From Hyphomicrobium_A sp964493785 (lineage in GTDB: Bacteria > Pseudomonadota > Alphaproteobacteria > Rhizobiales > Hyphomicrobiaceae), in assembly GCA_964493785.1 (NCBI GenBank), contig CAZBPM010000001.1, positions 248,001 to 312,000 of the forward strand: a stretch of 64,000 nucleotides of DNA, in the 5' to 3' direction. Under the pieces are notes generated by a model that worked only from the letters and a program-made list of their open reading frames with translations, did no database searches and was not told where the DNA came from. The position numbers were made by a program, and so were the translations under genes. Below, piece after piece: positions 8,007-15,919 of the stretch (position 1 is the stretch's first letter; the number at the start of each line of letters is the position of its first letter).

Positions 8007-8576
8007 ATGGCTGATGACAGTGCAACGCCTAGCACGCGTGACCACGCGGCGCTGATCGTCGCCGTGGCCCAAAACCGTGATCGCATCGCCTTCGCTCAAC
8101 TCTTCAATTACTTCGCGCCTCGCATCAAGGCAGTGCTCAAGCGCGGCGGTGCGCCCGCTGATCTGGCGGAGGAGCTGGCGCAAGAGGCCATGCTGATGGT
8201 CTGGCGCAAGGCCGATCTGTTCGATCCCGGCGGCGCCAATGCTTCCGGCTGGATATTCCGCATCGCCAACAACCTGCGCATAGACGCCGCGCGGCGATCG
8301 CGACGGGCCGATCGGATGGCGAGCGAGTTCGCTTTCGAAGTCCCGGACGTGGAGGTGCCTGACGCAATCCTGGACGCAACGCAGACCGAGGCAAGAGTTC
8401 GGTCCGCGATGGCTCAGCTGTCCGCCGACCAGCTGAAGGTGATTACGTTGTCGTTCTTGGAAAGTCGGCCGCATTCCGAAATCGCGGAAATCCTTCAGGT
8501 TCCGCTGGGAACCGTGAAGTCGCGCATCAGGCTTGCGTTCCAGCGACTACGCTTACTGCTCGAAGAGGTCGCATGA
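8007..8576 (+). CDS. rpoE: ECF sigma factor, RpoE of the RpoE-ChrR type
   Basis: 189 residues from ATG 8007. Region 2 (about 25-95) contains LAEELAQEAMLMVWRKADLFDP and the helix GWIFRIANNLRIDAARR. Region 4 (about 130-185) contains the helix-turn-helix RPHSEIAEILQVPLGTVKSR. Length and motifs match the sigma factors that are held by ChrR and released by singlet oxygen or organic hydroperoxides. In-frame ATGs further upstream (for example 7956) would add residues not usual in the family, so 8007 is preferred. The stop overlaps the chrR start as ATGA (8573-8576), and a matching promoter lies upstream, so the pair is probably autoregulated. Confidence 0.93.
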   Translation: MADDSATPSTRDHAALIVAVAQNRDRIAFAQLFNYFAPRIKAVLKRGGAPADLAEELAQEAMLMVWRKADLFDPGGANASGWIFRIANNLRIDAARRSRRADRMASEFAFEVPDVEVPDAILDATQTEARVRSAMAQLSADQLKVITLSFLESRPHSEIAEILQVPLGTVKSRIRLAFQRLRLLLEEVA

Positions 8577-9217
8577 CTACGGCCCACCATCCAACGGACG
8601 CTACGTTGCTAGAGTATTTTTCCGGCACGCTCGACGAGGGGCGACGTGTCGTCGTTGCTGCGCACGTGGAGATGTGTTCGTCGTGCCGTCGGCTATTGTC
8701 GGGCATGGAAACGGTCGCGGGTGACTATCTCGACGCCGTGCCGCCGGAACCACTTAGCGATGGCGCCCTGGCGCGGGCTATTTCGCGTCTCGATGCTGTT
8801 GCCCTCGGGTCTCAGACACAACAATCGACATCGGTAGATGACCTGCCAGTCCGGCTGCGTGCGCTGGCCCCTTACAAGCTTGGTCCCTGGCGCTGGATCA
8901 GTCCGGGCGTCTATTGGCGCAACGTCGCGATCCCCGAGGAAGCGACTTCGCGCGTCTTTTTGCTCAAGGCCGCGCCTGGGACGCACCTGCCTCAGCACAC
9001 GCACGAAGGAACCGAACTTACGGTCATTCTGAAAGGTGCCTTCCGCCACGAGGGCGGTCGGTTCGGCGCCGGCGACTGCGATGACGCTGATGACAGCGTC
9101 GAGCACTCGCCGGTCGTAGAGGACGGCGAGGAGTGCGTCTGTCTTGTCGCCATGGAAGGCAACATCAGGCTGCGCAGCTTCTTCGGCCGCCTCATTCAAC
9201 CGTTGGTGAGATTGTAA
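8573..9217 (+). CDS. chrR: ChrR-type zinc-binding cupin anti-sigma factor
   Basis: 214 residues. The N-terminal anti-sigma domain has the zinc motif HVEMCSSC (His-x3-Cys-x2-Cys, residues about 31-38). The C-terminal cupin domain (about 95-195) has metal ligands in HTHEGTE and a later His (SVEHSP), and is the part needed to respond to singlet oxygen in Rhodobacter ChrR. The start overlaps the sigma stop by four bases, the usual layout for a sigma/anti-sigma pair. All recognisable zinc residues are present, so it should be functional. Confidence 0.94.
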   Translation: MTTAHHPTDATLLEYFSGTLDEGRRVVVAAHVEMCSSCRRLLSGMETVAGDYLDAVPPEPLSDGALARAISRLDAVALGSQTQQSTSVDDLPVRLRALAPYKLGPWRWISPGVYWRNVAIPEEATSRVFLLKAAPGTHLPQHTHEGTELTVILKGAFRHEGGRFGAGDCDDADDSVEHSPVVEDGEECVCLVAMEGNIRLRSFFGRLIQPLVRL

Positions 9218-9222
9218 GCGTC

Positions 9223-10044
9223 ATGACGGTGTTTGCATTTCTTGTTGCGCTGGTTCTGATCGCGGCAGCGCTGTCCGCGATTATGACGCTCGCGTGGGTC
9301 ATTCAGCAGCGCACGGGGAATTCTGGCTGGGTTGATACCGTCTGGACATTCGGCTTGGGCCTTGTCGGGATCGTTGCAGGGCTGGCTCCGGCAGGTCAGT
9401 CGGATGCTTCGTGGCGAGGTGTCGTTGTCGCCGCCTTCTTTGTCGTTTGGGCGCTGCGCCTGGGGTTGCACATAGCGGGGCGGACTGCCGGCATCACTGA
9501 CGATCCGCGTTATGCGGAGCTGATCAAGGGTTGGGGCGCCTCGGCCCGCTCCGAGATGTTCTGGTTGCTTCAGAAGCAGGCGCTGGTGAGCATTCCGCTG
9601 GCGGCTGGCGCGGTTATTGCTGCGCACAATCCAGATCCGCATTTCCGCCTCGCAGACGCGATCGCGATCGGGATCATGCTCGCGGCCCTGGCGGGAGAGG
9701 CCGTTGCCGATCGGCAGCTGCGCCAATTTCGCGCCGACGGTAATGCCAGTCGCATCTGCGATGTCGGGCTTTGGCGCTACTCGCGGCATCCCAACTACTT
9801 CTTCGAATGGCTGGGATGGCTGGCGTTTCCGCTGCTGGCGATCAGTCTCACTGGCAGTTACCCATTGAGCTGGCTCGCGCTGGCCGCGCCTGTCTGCATG
9901 TACTGGCTGCTCGTGCATGTTTCCGGCATTCCGCCTCTCGAGGAGCACATGCTGCGCTCACGCGGGGCCGCATACAAAGCCTATCAACGTCGAACGAGCG
10001 CATTTTTTCCTCGTCCGCCATCCGTCGAAGGAAGAACCACATGA
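9223..10044 (+). CDS. DUF1295 family membrane protein (steroid 5-alpha-reductase-like)
   Basis: 273 residues from ATG 9223, five bases after chrR. About seven hydrophobic segments are spread over the chain, and the C-terminal part contains the family signature GLWRYSRHPNYFFEWLGW. The fold belongs with isoprenylcysteine methyltransferases and steroid or enoyl reductases, so a NAD(P)H-dependent reduction of a lipid double bond in the membrane is plausible. It overlaps the following CFA-type gene as ATGA, which points to a shared substrate pathway controlled by RpoE. Confidence 0.9.
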   Translation: MTVFAFLVALVLIAAALSAIMTLAWVIQQRTGNSGWVDTVWTFGLGLVGIVAGLAPAGQSDASWRGVVVAAFFVVWALRLGLHIAGRTAGITDDPRYAELIKGWGASARSEMFWLLQKQALVSIPLAAGAVIAAHNPDPHFRLADAIAIGIMLAALAGEAVADRQLRQFRADGNASRICDVGLWRYSRHPNYFFEWLGWLAFPLLAISLTGSYPLSWLALAAPVCMYWLLVHVSGIPPLEEHMLRSRGAAYKAYQRRTSAFFPRPPSVEGRTT

Positions 10045-11069
10045 AGCTTGCCGCGTTGGCCACGACAGCCGCCGACCGGGTGTCTCTCCCCGACGCTTTG
10101 ACGCGTTACGGCATCGCAGCGCTCGTCGGCCGGACCAGCAGGGCGCTCGGCGAAGGCGATCCCGCGGTGACACGGCGCTTTGCCGCCGAGATGCGCGACC
10201 AGCCGATTGCGTCCTTCGTGGCGGACGCCAATGCGCAGCACTATGAAGTCCCTGCCAGGTTCTTCCAGTTGGTTCTTGGTCCGCGGCGCAAGTATTCCTG
10301 CTGCTACTACTCCGCGCCGGGCGATACGCTGGCCGAGGCAGAAGAGGCAAGCCTTGCTCGCACGGCCGAGAGTGCGGGGCTGAGGGACGGCATCGATATT
10401 CTGGAGCTGGGTTGCGGGTGGGGCTCGCTGTCGCTGTGGATGGCGGCGCGGTATCCGAATTCGCGGATCCTCGCCGTGTCCAATTCGGCATCGCAACGTG
10501 CCTTCATCGAAGGCGAAGCGGCCGCCTTGGGACTTAGAAACCTCGAAGTCCAGACGGCCGACATAAATGCGTTCGATCCAAAGCGGACATTCGACCGCAT
10601 CGTCTCGGTGGAGATGTTCGAACACATGGCCAACTGGCGCGCGTTGCTGTCACGCGCTCGCGGGTGGCTGAAGCCGGATGGCCGCGCGTTCGTGCACGTA
10701 TTTGCCCATCGCTCGACACCTTACAGCTTCGACCACGGCGATCCCGCCGACTGGATCGCGCGGTATTTTTTCACCGGGGGCATCATGCCGAGTCGTACGC
10801 TCATGTACGAGTTCCCCGACTTGTTCGAGGTTGAGTGCGACTGGTGGTGGCCGGGCACTCATTATGCGAGCACCGCTCGTGATTGGCTTGCCAACTTCGA
10901 CGCCAACGCTCAGCGCATCAGGCCAGTTCTGGAGCCGACGTACGGGCAGTCGACGGACGTGTGGATGCGGCGGTGGCGACTCTTCTTCCTCGCGACCTCG
11001 GGAATGTTCGGGTATGCCGGAGGCCGCGAGTGGGGTGTGGCGCACTATCTACTGAAGCCGCGCGCGTAA
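10041..11069 (+). CDS. SAM-dependent methyltransferase of the CFA synthase family (copy 2)
   Basis: 342 residues from ATG 10041, which overlaps the DUF1295 stop. It lacks most of the N-terminal CFA domain seen in copy 1. The SAM motif is ILELGCGWGSLSLW. By eye against E. coli Cfa, the Cys (KYSCCYY), Glu (MFEHMANW), His (FVHVFAH) and Tyr (HYASTARDW) are kept, while the position of Ile next to the His looks like Phe. It ends the rpoE-chrR-DUF1295 operon. Two CFA-type enzymes with different residues at the bicarbonate site, both in the same regulon, suggest two steps or two products rather than redundancy; this is inference. Confidence 0.9.
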   Translation: MKLAALATTAADRVSLPDALTRYGIAALVGRTSRALGEGDPAVTRRFAAEMRDQPIASFVADANAQHYEVPARFFQLVLGPRRKYSCCYYSAPGDTLAEAEEASLARTAESAGLRDGIDILELGCGWGSLSLWMAARYPNSRILAVSNSASQRAFIEGEAAALGLRNLEVQTADINAFDPKRTFDRIVSVEMFEHMANWRALLSRARGWLKPDGRAFVHVFAHRSTPYSFDHGDPADWIARYFFTGGIMPSRTLMYEFPDLFEVECDWWWPGTHYASTARDWLANFDANAQRIRPVLEPTYGQSTDVWMRRWRLFFLATSGMFGYAGGREWGVAHYLLKPRA

Positions 11070-11078
11070 CGCGACCTC

Positions 11079-11495
11079 TTACTCCGCCCCGAACATCCGG
11101 CCGACCGCCGGAACGAGCATTACGGCGAGTGCCGCAACCACACCCGACACGACAACTCCGTAGACGATATCGATGACTGTGATCTGCAGTGTCCAGTCGC
11201 GCAGGGTGGCGTAGTTGGTCAGCTCATACGTTCCGTACGTGAAGAGGCCGAACAAGGCGCCGTAGAGGAGCGCCGTGGACGGCGATCCGCTTTTGAGGCC
11301 AGGGGCGATGGCGAAGATCACGAGGCCTGCCGGATACATCAGGTAGAATGCGAGAGCCGGCATTACTCGGATGTTGTCGAGCAGAATGGGGCCTAACGTC
11401 TGCTTGTAAAGCTTGGCTCCCATCGTCGTCAGCCAGACGATGTCGAGGGCGGCGAAGATCACGAACGTCAGGGCATATGCGATTGCGTATAGCAT
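11079..11495 (-). CDS. DUF2177 family membrane protein
   Basis: 138 residues with four hydrophobic helices and the DUF2177 opening AYALTFVIFAALDIVWL, and later FGLFTYGTYELTNYATLRDW. No biochemical role is established for the family. It is convergent with the CFA copy 2 gene (9-base gap). Its own TGATCC-N16-CGTT promoter (11529-11556) places the predicted transcript start about 27 bases before the ATG, so it appears to be a third unit of the RpoE-ChrR regulon. Confidence 0.88.
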   Translation of the reverse strand: MLYAIAYALTFVIFAALDIVWLTTMGAKLYKQTLGPILLDNIRVMPALAFYLMYPAGLVIFAIAPGLKSGSPSTALLYGALFGLFTYGTYELTNYATLRDWTLQITVIDIVYGVVVSGVVAALAVMLVPAVGRMFGAE

Positions 11496-11528
11496 GGCAC
11501 CTCTGCAGGCTTGTCCCCAGTTGTGCTA

Positions 11529-11556
11529 AGAACGCCCTGCAGGGTGACTTGGATCA
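11529..11556 (-). promoter_or_regulatory. RpoE/ChrR-type ECF promoter for the DUF2177 gene
   Basis: On the minus strand TGATCC (11556-11551), 16 bases, CGTTCT (11534-11529), identical in layout to the two elements between the divergent operons at 7.8 kb. Confidence 0.7.
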
Positions 11557-11572
11557 CCGCTGGCGACATTGA

Positions 11573-11596
11573 GGGCGGCCCGAACGCGGGCCGCCC
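11573..11596. terminator. hairpin downstream of the permease gene
   Basis: Perfect 9-bp stem GGGCGGCCC/GGGCCGCCC with a 6-base loop, 14 bases after the permease stop. No T-run follows on the minus strand, so it may end transcription with help or only protect the 3' end. Confidence 0.5.
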
Positions 11597-11609
11597 CCTG
11601 TTTTCTGGG

Positions 11610-13367
11610 TCAGCTGGGTGGCAGCTGGAAGTAATAGTCCGCCGCAAAGACGACCGCGGCTCCGAGCAGGAGGGTGAGGTACGGCAGGATGCCGGCCCTC
11701 CGTGCACCGAGATCCTGGCTCTTCAGGTTGAGGTCCACGAGCATGTGATCGGGGAACTTGCCGCGGTCCTGCACATAGTGCCGGAACAGGAAAACCGGAA
11801 TGATCAGGGCGGCGAAGGCGAGCCCATACCAGAGAGCATTGGGATTTCCCCAAACCTTCGCTCCGGCACCCATGAGCGCAAGGTTCACGAACCCGAGAAG
11901 CGCTCCGACAGCGACCAGCCAATTCGGTGCCCGGTAGGGCCGAGGGATATCCGGGCTGTCGATACGATGGATCCAGGTCGACTGCAGATTGAGGAAGATG
12001 AAGATCATGTAGCCGACGTTGGAAATCGACAGGATCAGGTAGTAGGCCGTTGCGTCCGACGCGGCGAAGGTGAGAAGGCCGAGGTTGAAGACGAGGTCCG
12101 TCCACATTGCGCGTGTCGGAGCGCCGTGCTCGTTGACGTGGCCGAGGTACTTGGGAAGCCAGCCGTCGACGCCGCCCTGATAAAGCGTGCGCGACGAACC
12201 GGCCATGGCCATCATGATGGCGAGGATCAATGCCAGGATCATCATCATCTCGAGCAGATGCACTATGATGGGATTGCCGCCGCCGACCATGTCGCCCATC
12301 GCGGCAGCAACGCCAGTTCCGTCGACGATGCCGGGCTGCGTCATGCCCTCGAGGCCGAGATGGCCTTGGAAAGCCGTCGCCACCAGGGCGTAGAGAACGA
12401 CGCAGAGTGCGCCGGCCGCGATAATGGCTTTCTTCGTGTCGGTCTTGGGGTTGCGGAATTCGCGGGTGTAGCAGACCGCGGTCTCGAACGCATACGTCGA
12501 CCAGCCTGCTATGAACAACGCGCCGAGGAAGTAGGTCCAGCCGAAGTTGTTCCACTCACCGTTGGGTGGCACGAGCGGCGTGAAGTTCTCGTAATGGACG
12601 CCACCATTCAGGAACGGAACTATGCCGACGATCAGCATCGGAACGACGACAAGGAGTCCTATCCACATCTGGATGCGTGCGGTGCCGAGGACGCCCCGAT
12701 GCTGAACGGCGAAGGTCGCGAGCATGAGTGCGGCGCCGATGAAGAAGGTCGCTCCGACCTCGATCTTGGCGAGTCCGAACAGGCTGAACTCGACCAGCTT
12801 GAAGCTTCGCAGGGCTGGCGTCGCTCCGTCGGCGACCGCAGCGATGGCGATCTTGGCCGCTTCCTCGGCGCTCTTGCCTGCAATTCCGGCGGCGTTGGCG
12901 GCGTCTTGCAGCCAGGCGATAACCTGGGGCGAGTCCGCGGTGAATACAGGGATCGGCGCAATAGCGTTGAGGATGTAGCCTGCCGCGACGGCACAGCCGA
13001 GTGACAGCACAGGCGTCCATGCGAACCAGTTACACCAGACCGACAGCGGTGCGATGATCTTGCTGTACCTCAGCCACGCAGCGGCGCCGTAGACGGCAGC
13101 ACCGCCCGACTTGTTGGAGAACAGGCCGGCGATCTCTGCGTAGCTGTAGGCCTGCAGAAAGCCCATTACGACTGAGATGGTCCATACGAGAAAGGCCAGT
13201 TTGCCGGCCGTCGCTCCCATGCCTCCGATTGAAATCAACACCAAGGCCGGAACGCCGCTCGCGATCCAGAATGCACCTTTCCAATCGATGGTACGGTGCA
13301 GGCCTCCTTCTTGTTCACCCGGCGCGTGGGCGCCGTCTGCTCCACGTTGATCCAGCGCTATCGTCAT
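11610..13367 (-). CDS. APC-superfamily amino acid/amine permease
   Basis: 585 residues from ATG 13367, which has GGGAG about 9 bases upstream; an in-frame ATG 33 bases further out has no binding site. About 12 to 13 membrane helices follow a polar N-terminus. The segment LVLISIGGMGATAGKLAFLVW and the helix with GLFSNKSGGAAVYGAAAW are typical of the amino acid-polyamine-organocation superfamily. It is longer than the usual 450-500 residues because of an insertion at about 150-200 (region with EEAAKIAIAAVADG). It is divergent from the XRE-cupin regulator. The neighbouring oxidase and RidA genes suggest uptake of an amino acid or amine that is then oxidised. Confidence 0.88.
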   Translation of the reverse strand: MTIALDQRGADGAHAPGEQEGGLHRTIDWKGAFWIASGVPALVLISIGGMGATAGKLAFLVWTISVVMGFLQAYSYAEIAGLFSNKSGGAAVYGAAAWLRYSKIIAPLSVWCNWFAWTPVLSLGCAVAAGYILNAIAPIPVFTADSPQVIAWLQDAANAAGIAGKSAEEAAKIAIAAVADGATPALRSFKLVEFSLFGLAKIEVGATFFIGAALMLATFAVQHRGVLGTARIQMWIGLLVVVPMLIVGIVPFLNGGVHYENFTPLVPPNGEWNNFGWTYFLGALFIAGWSTYAFETAVCYTREFRNPKTDTKKAIIAAGALCVVLYALVATAFQGHLGLEGMTQPGIVDGTGVAAAMGDMVGGGNPIIVHLLEMMMILALILAIMMAMAGSSRTLYQGGVDGWLPKYLGHVNEHGAPTRAMWTDLVFNLGLLTFAASDATAYYLILSISNVGYMIFIFLNLQSTWIHRIDSPDIPRPYRAPNWLVAVGALLGFVNLALMGAGAKVWGNPNALWYGLAFAALIIPVFLFRHYVQDRGKFPDHMLVDLNLKSQDLGARRAGILPYLTLLLGAAVVFAADYYFQLPPS

Positions 13368-13412
13368 TGTGACGCTCCCATCCCTAGTCGAGGAGCGCAT
13401 AATTCAGATACG

Positions 13413-13473
13413 TTGCATGAGACGCAAGTCTTTTGCATCTGGTGCATCGCAGCAATCTTGCATGCAGTGCAAT
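13413..13473. promoter_or_regulatory. three operator-like repeats in the permease/regulator intergenic region
   Basis: Three copies of TTGCAT-N5-GCA(A/T) start at 13413, 13433 and 13458 (TTGCAT GAGAC GCAA, TTGCAT CTGGT GCAT, TTGCAT GCAGT GCAA). Copies one and three are inverted repeats TTGC-N7-GCAA. A fourth copy stands before the oxidase gene (14497). They are the likely binding sites of the XRE-cupin protein. Confidence 0.65.
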
Positions 13474-13583
13474 GCGGCTTAGACTTTGGTACGCCTTGCG
13501 TTTTTCGGAATCTCGCGCGGCGCACCAATTGCGTTCGTCAGAGCGATCGCTAATCATTCGAGTGGGTGAACAGGAGCCATGAG

Positions 13584-14252
13584 ATGAAGAAACCGGGGCG
13601 GAAGCCTGCAGGCAAGACGGTGACGGCGGAACGCAAGAAGGCGTCGGTGAGAGACCCGTCACCCGTCAAGAGCGAGCAGGCGAACGTGCCGCTGGAGGGA
13701 AGAATTGGGGCCGCGATCAAACGGCGCCGGGTGGAAGCAAATCTAACGCTTGCCGATCTCAGCGCCGGTGCCGGATTGTCGAGTGCCATGCTGAGCCGCA
13801 TCGAGAATGGAATGGCGACGGCGAGCCTCGATGCGCTCGAGCGCATCAGCATCGCGGTTGGCGTCAATCTGTCCGATCTGTTCCGGGAATCGGAATCGCG
13901 GCAGGGCAGCGCGCAGCTGGTGAAGCGAGCCGAGCAGATGGAGGTCGTGCGCGTCGGCACAAAGTACGGTCACACCTATCGCCTGCTTTCCTATGACCGC
14001 GGGCCGCGCAAGCTGTTCGAACCATTCTTCATCGAGCTCGACAAGAAGAGTGAGTCGTTTCCGCGGTTCGCGCACCCCGGTACCGAGTTCATCTACATGC
14101 TGCAAGGCCGCATGGAGTACAGGTTCGGGGAGCAGACGTATCTCGTGGAGCCTGGCGACGCATTCACTTTTTCGGGGAACGTCGTGCACGGCCCGGAGCG
14201 CGTTCTGGATGAGCGCGTCCGGTTCCTGGCGATCATCATTTACGCGGAATAG
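13584..14252 (+). CDS. XRE-family transcriptional regulator with C-terminal cupin domain
   Basis: 222 residues from ATG 13584 (AGGAG 7 bases upstream); a GTG at 13566 lies before the binding site. A basic N-terminal tail (residues 1-35) is followed by a helix-turn-helix domain (about 38-100; NLTLADLSAGAGLSSAMLSRIENG) and a cupin domain (about 140-215; HPGTEFIYMLQGRMEYRFG). Regulators of this build, such as PuuR, control amine and amino acid use, with the cupin domain sensing the ligand. It is divergent from the permease and upstream of the oxidase-ridA pair; four matching repeats in the two intergenic regions point to local control. Confidence 0.93.
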   Translation: MKKPGRKPAGKTVTAERKKASVRDPSPVKSEQANVPLEGRIGAAIKRRRVEANLTLADLSAGAGLSSAMLSRIENGMATASLDALERISIAVGVNLSDLFRESESRQGSAQLVKRAEQMEVVRVGTKYGHTYRLLSYDRGPRKLFEPFFIELDKKSESFPRFAHPGTEFIYMLQGRMEYRFGEQTYLVEPGDAFTFSGNVVHGPERVLDERVRFLAIIIYAE

Positions 14253-14269
14253 CATCGGAGAGAGTGCGA

Positions 14270-14297
14270 AAGCCGGAGGTTGGGAGCCCTCCGGCTT
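14270..14297 (+). terminator. hairpin after the regulator gene
   Basis: 10-bp stem AAGCCGGAGG/CCTCCGGCTT with an 8-base loop, 18 bases after the stop. No T-run follows, so termination is only probable. Confidence 0.45.
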
Positions 14298-14496
14298 CGC
14301 CGCCGGCCTCGGAGAGCACCAGCGCCCGGGATCCACTTCGTCCCCGCGAGGGGAACGCGGGCAATCGCTGCCGCCTCAATCGTCAGCGCAGTGAGATCCT
14401 CAGGTTCGAGATTGTCAGTGGTTGTTGGTGGTCGTTTTTCCCCGTCGTTGGACCCGGTCATTCGAGCGCCGTGATGTTTAACTGAGTACAACATTA

Positions 14497-14512
14497 TTGC
14501 ATGCTAGGCAAA
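14497..14512. promoter_or_regulatory. operator-like repeat before the oxidase gene
   Basis: TTGCAT GCTAG GCAA, the same TTGCAT-N5-GCAA pattern as the three copies at 13413-13473. It lies 52 bases before the oxidase start, in an AT-rich patch where a promoter is expected. Confidence 0.6.
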
Positions 14513-14564
14513 GTGTTTGTACGGTGCGCCGCAAGTCGGCGAACGTCCGGGTGATGAAGGCGCT

Positions 14565-15902
14565 ATGGGGGACACGATCAAAGTGCGAGAGCTTGCGGCG
14601 GGTGGATACCGCGGCGAGACCGGCTTCAAGTACCAGCCATACTGGTGGGATGCGGCGCCTCGCGAAATGGAGGCAGGGGACGTTCCCAGGAAGTGCGATG
14701 TGGCGATCGTCGGCTCGGGGTTCACCGGCCTCTCGGCGGCGAACACGCTGCTCGACAACGGCCGTAACGCTGTGGTCTTCGACAAGGATTGCCCCGGGTT
14801 CGGTGCCAGCACGCGTAACGGCGGGCAAGTCGGCAGCGGGAACCAGAAATTCCGCGTGAAAACGCTGATTGCGCTGCGTGGCGAGGCGAAGGCTGTCGCG
14901 TTGTTGCGCGAAGGCACGCGGATGCTCGACCACATCGAGCACCTCATCGCCAAAGAAAAGATCGATTGCGACTTCGAGCGTTGCGGGCGGTTCCGGGCGG
15001 CCATCCGGCCGCAGCACTACGAGGCCATGGCGCGCGACATGGAGGATTTGCGCAAGCTCGTGGGCGTTGAAAGCTACATGGTTCCGCGCGGGGAACAGCG
15101 GTCTGAGATCGGCTCTGACCTGTTCTTCGGCGGCTCCGTTCTGCCCAACGATGCTTCACTGCATCCGGGCAAGTATCACGCAGGGCTGGCGCGAAAGGTG
15201 GCCGAGAAGGGCGGGCGCGTCGTCGGCAACGCGGCGGTCCTAGACATCGCGCGGGATGGCAATGCGTTTTCGGTCAAGACCGCGCGGGGAGTGACGCGGG
15301 CGCGGAACGTCATCATCGCCACGAACGGTTACACAGGCGCTCTGGTGCCCGAGTTGAAGCAGCGGATCGTGCCAGTCGGCTCGGGTCTCATTGCAACAGG
15401 CGATATCGATGCAGCTGTGCTCGACCGGCTGCTGCCGAAGCGCCGCGTCTACGGCAATACAAACCGCGTGTTCTCGTACTTCCGCCTGGCACCCGGTTCC
15501 CGACGGATCATATGGGGCGGCCGAGTGGGGCGGCTCGCGGGCGCGCGAACACCTCGGGCATACCGTCACCTCGCGGCCGACATGCTGCGCGTCTTCCCGG
15601 ATGTCGCGGACGTTCCTGTCACGCACGCGTGGAGCGGGCTGATCGGGTACACGTACGACGAGGTTCCGCATCTCGGATCCACCGCGTCGGGCGTCCACTA
15701 CGCTTTGGGTTATTGCGGTACCGGCGTTTCGCGCGCCACCTACTTCGGGAACAAGATCGCTCTGCGCCTGCTCGGAAAAAGGGATGGGCAAACCGCATTC
15801 GACGATCTGAGCTTCCCTGCATTTCCGGCTCATCCTATCGCCAAGCAGGCGGTTCCGGTCGTCGAGGCTTGGTACCGCCTGCGTGACGCCACCGACCTTT
15901 GA
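14565..15902 (+). CDS. FAD-dependent amine/D-amino-acid oxidase (DadA/PuuB-like)
   Basis: 445 residues from ATG 14565 (GAAGG just upstream). The FAD-binding motif CDVAIVGSGFTGLSAANTLL starts near residue 46, preceded by the stretch YQPYWWDAAPRE that is common in gamma-glutamylputrescine oxidase-like proteins. Motif GASTRNGGQVGSGNQ follows the Rossmann motif as in this subfamily, and the C-terminus has GYCGTGVSRATYFG. Such enzymes oxidise a C-N bond to an imine and pass electrons to oxygen. RidA, encoded 17 bases downstream, hydrolyses reactive imines, which supports an amine or amino acid substrate. The exact substrate cannot be read from the sequence. Confidence 0.88.
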   Translation: MGDTIKVRELAAGGYRGETGFKYQPYWWDAAPREMEAGDVPRKCDVAIVGSGFTGLSAANTLLDNGRNAVVFDKDCPGFGASTRNGGQVGSGNQKFRVKTLIALRGEAKAVALLREGTRMLDHIEHLIAKEKIDCDFERCGRFRAAIRPQHYEAMARDMEDLRKLVGVESYMVPRGEQRSEIGSDLFFGGSVLPNDASLHPGKYHAGLARKVAEKGGRVVGNAAVLDIARDGNAFSVKTARGVTRARNVIIATNGYTGALVPELKQRIVPVGSGLIATGDIDAAVLDRLLPKRRVYGNTNRVFSYFRLAPGSRRIIWGGRVGRLAGARTPRAYRHLAADMLRVFPDVADVPVTHAWSGLIGYTYDEVPHLGSTASGVHYALGYCGTGVSRATYFGNKIALRLLGKRDGQTAFDDLSFPAFPAHPIAKQAVPVVEAWYRLRDATDL

Positions 15903-15919
15903 CTGAAGGAGAACAACAA

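Larger units (their letters stand above)
14253..14564. other. 312-bp intergenic stretch between regulator and oxidase
   Basis: It holds a hairpin just after the regulator stop (14270-14297) and one operator-like repeat (14497-14512). I see no convincing gene in it. Confidence 0.6.

Noticed and set aside
11511..13004. Long open frame of about 500 codons on the strand opposite the permease
   Set aside because: It is a shadow of the GC-rich permease gene, with composition rich in Glu, Arg and His and no recognisable domain. The same holds for other long opposite-strand frames, for example 19586-20839 and 22273-23610.
14240..14494. 84-codon minus-strand frame between regulator and oxidase
   Set aside because: It covers the operator region and the hairpin, has no binding site and looks non-coding.
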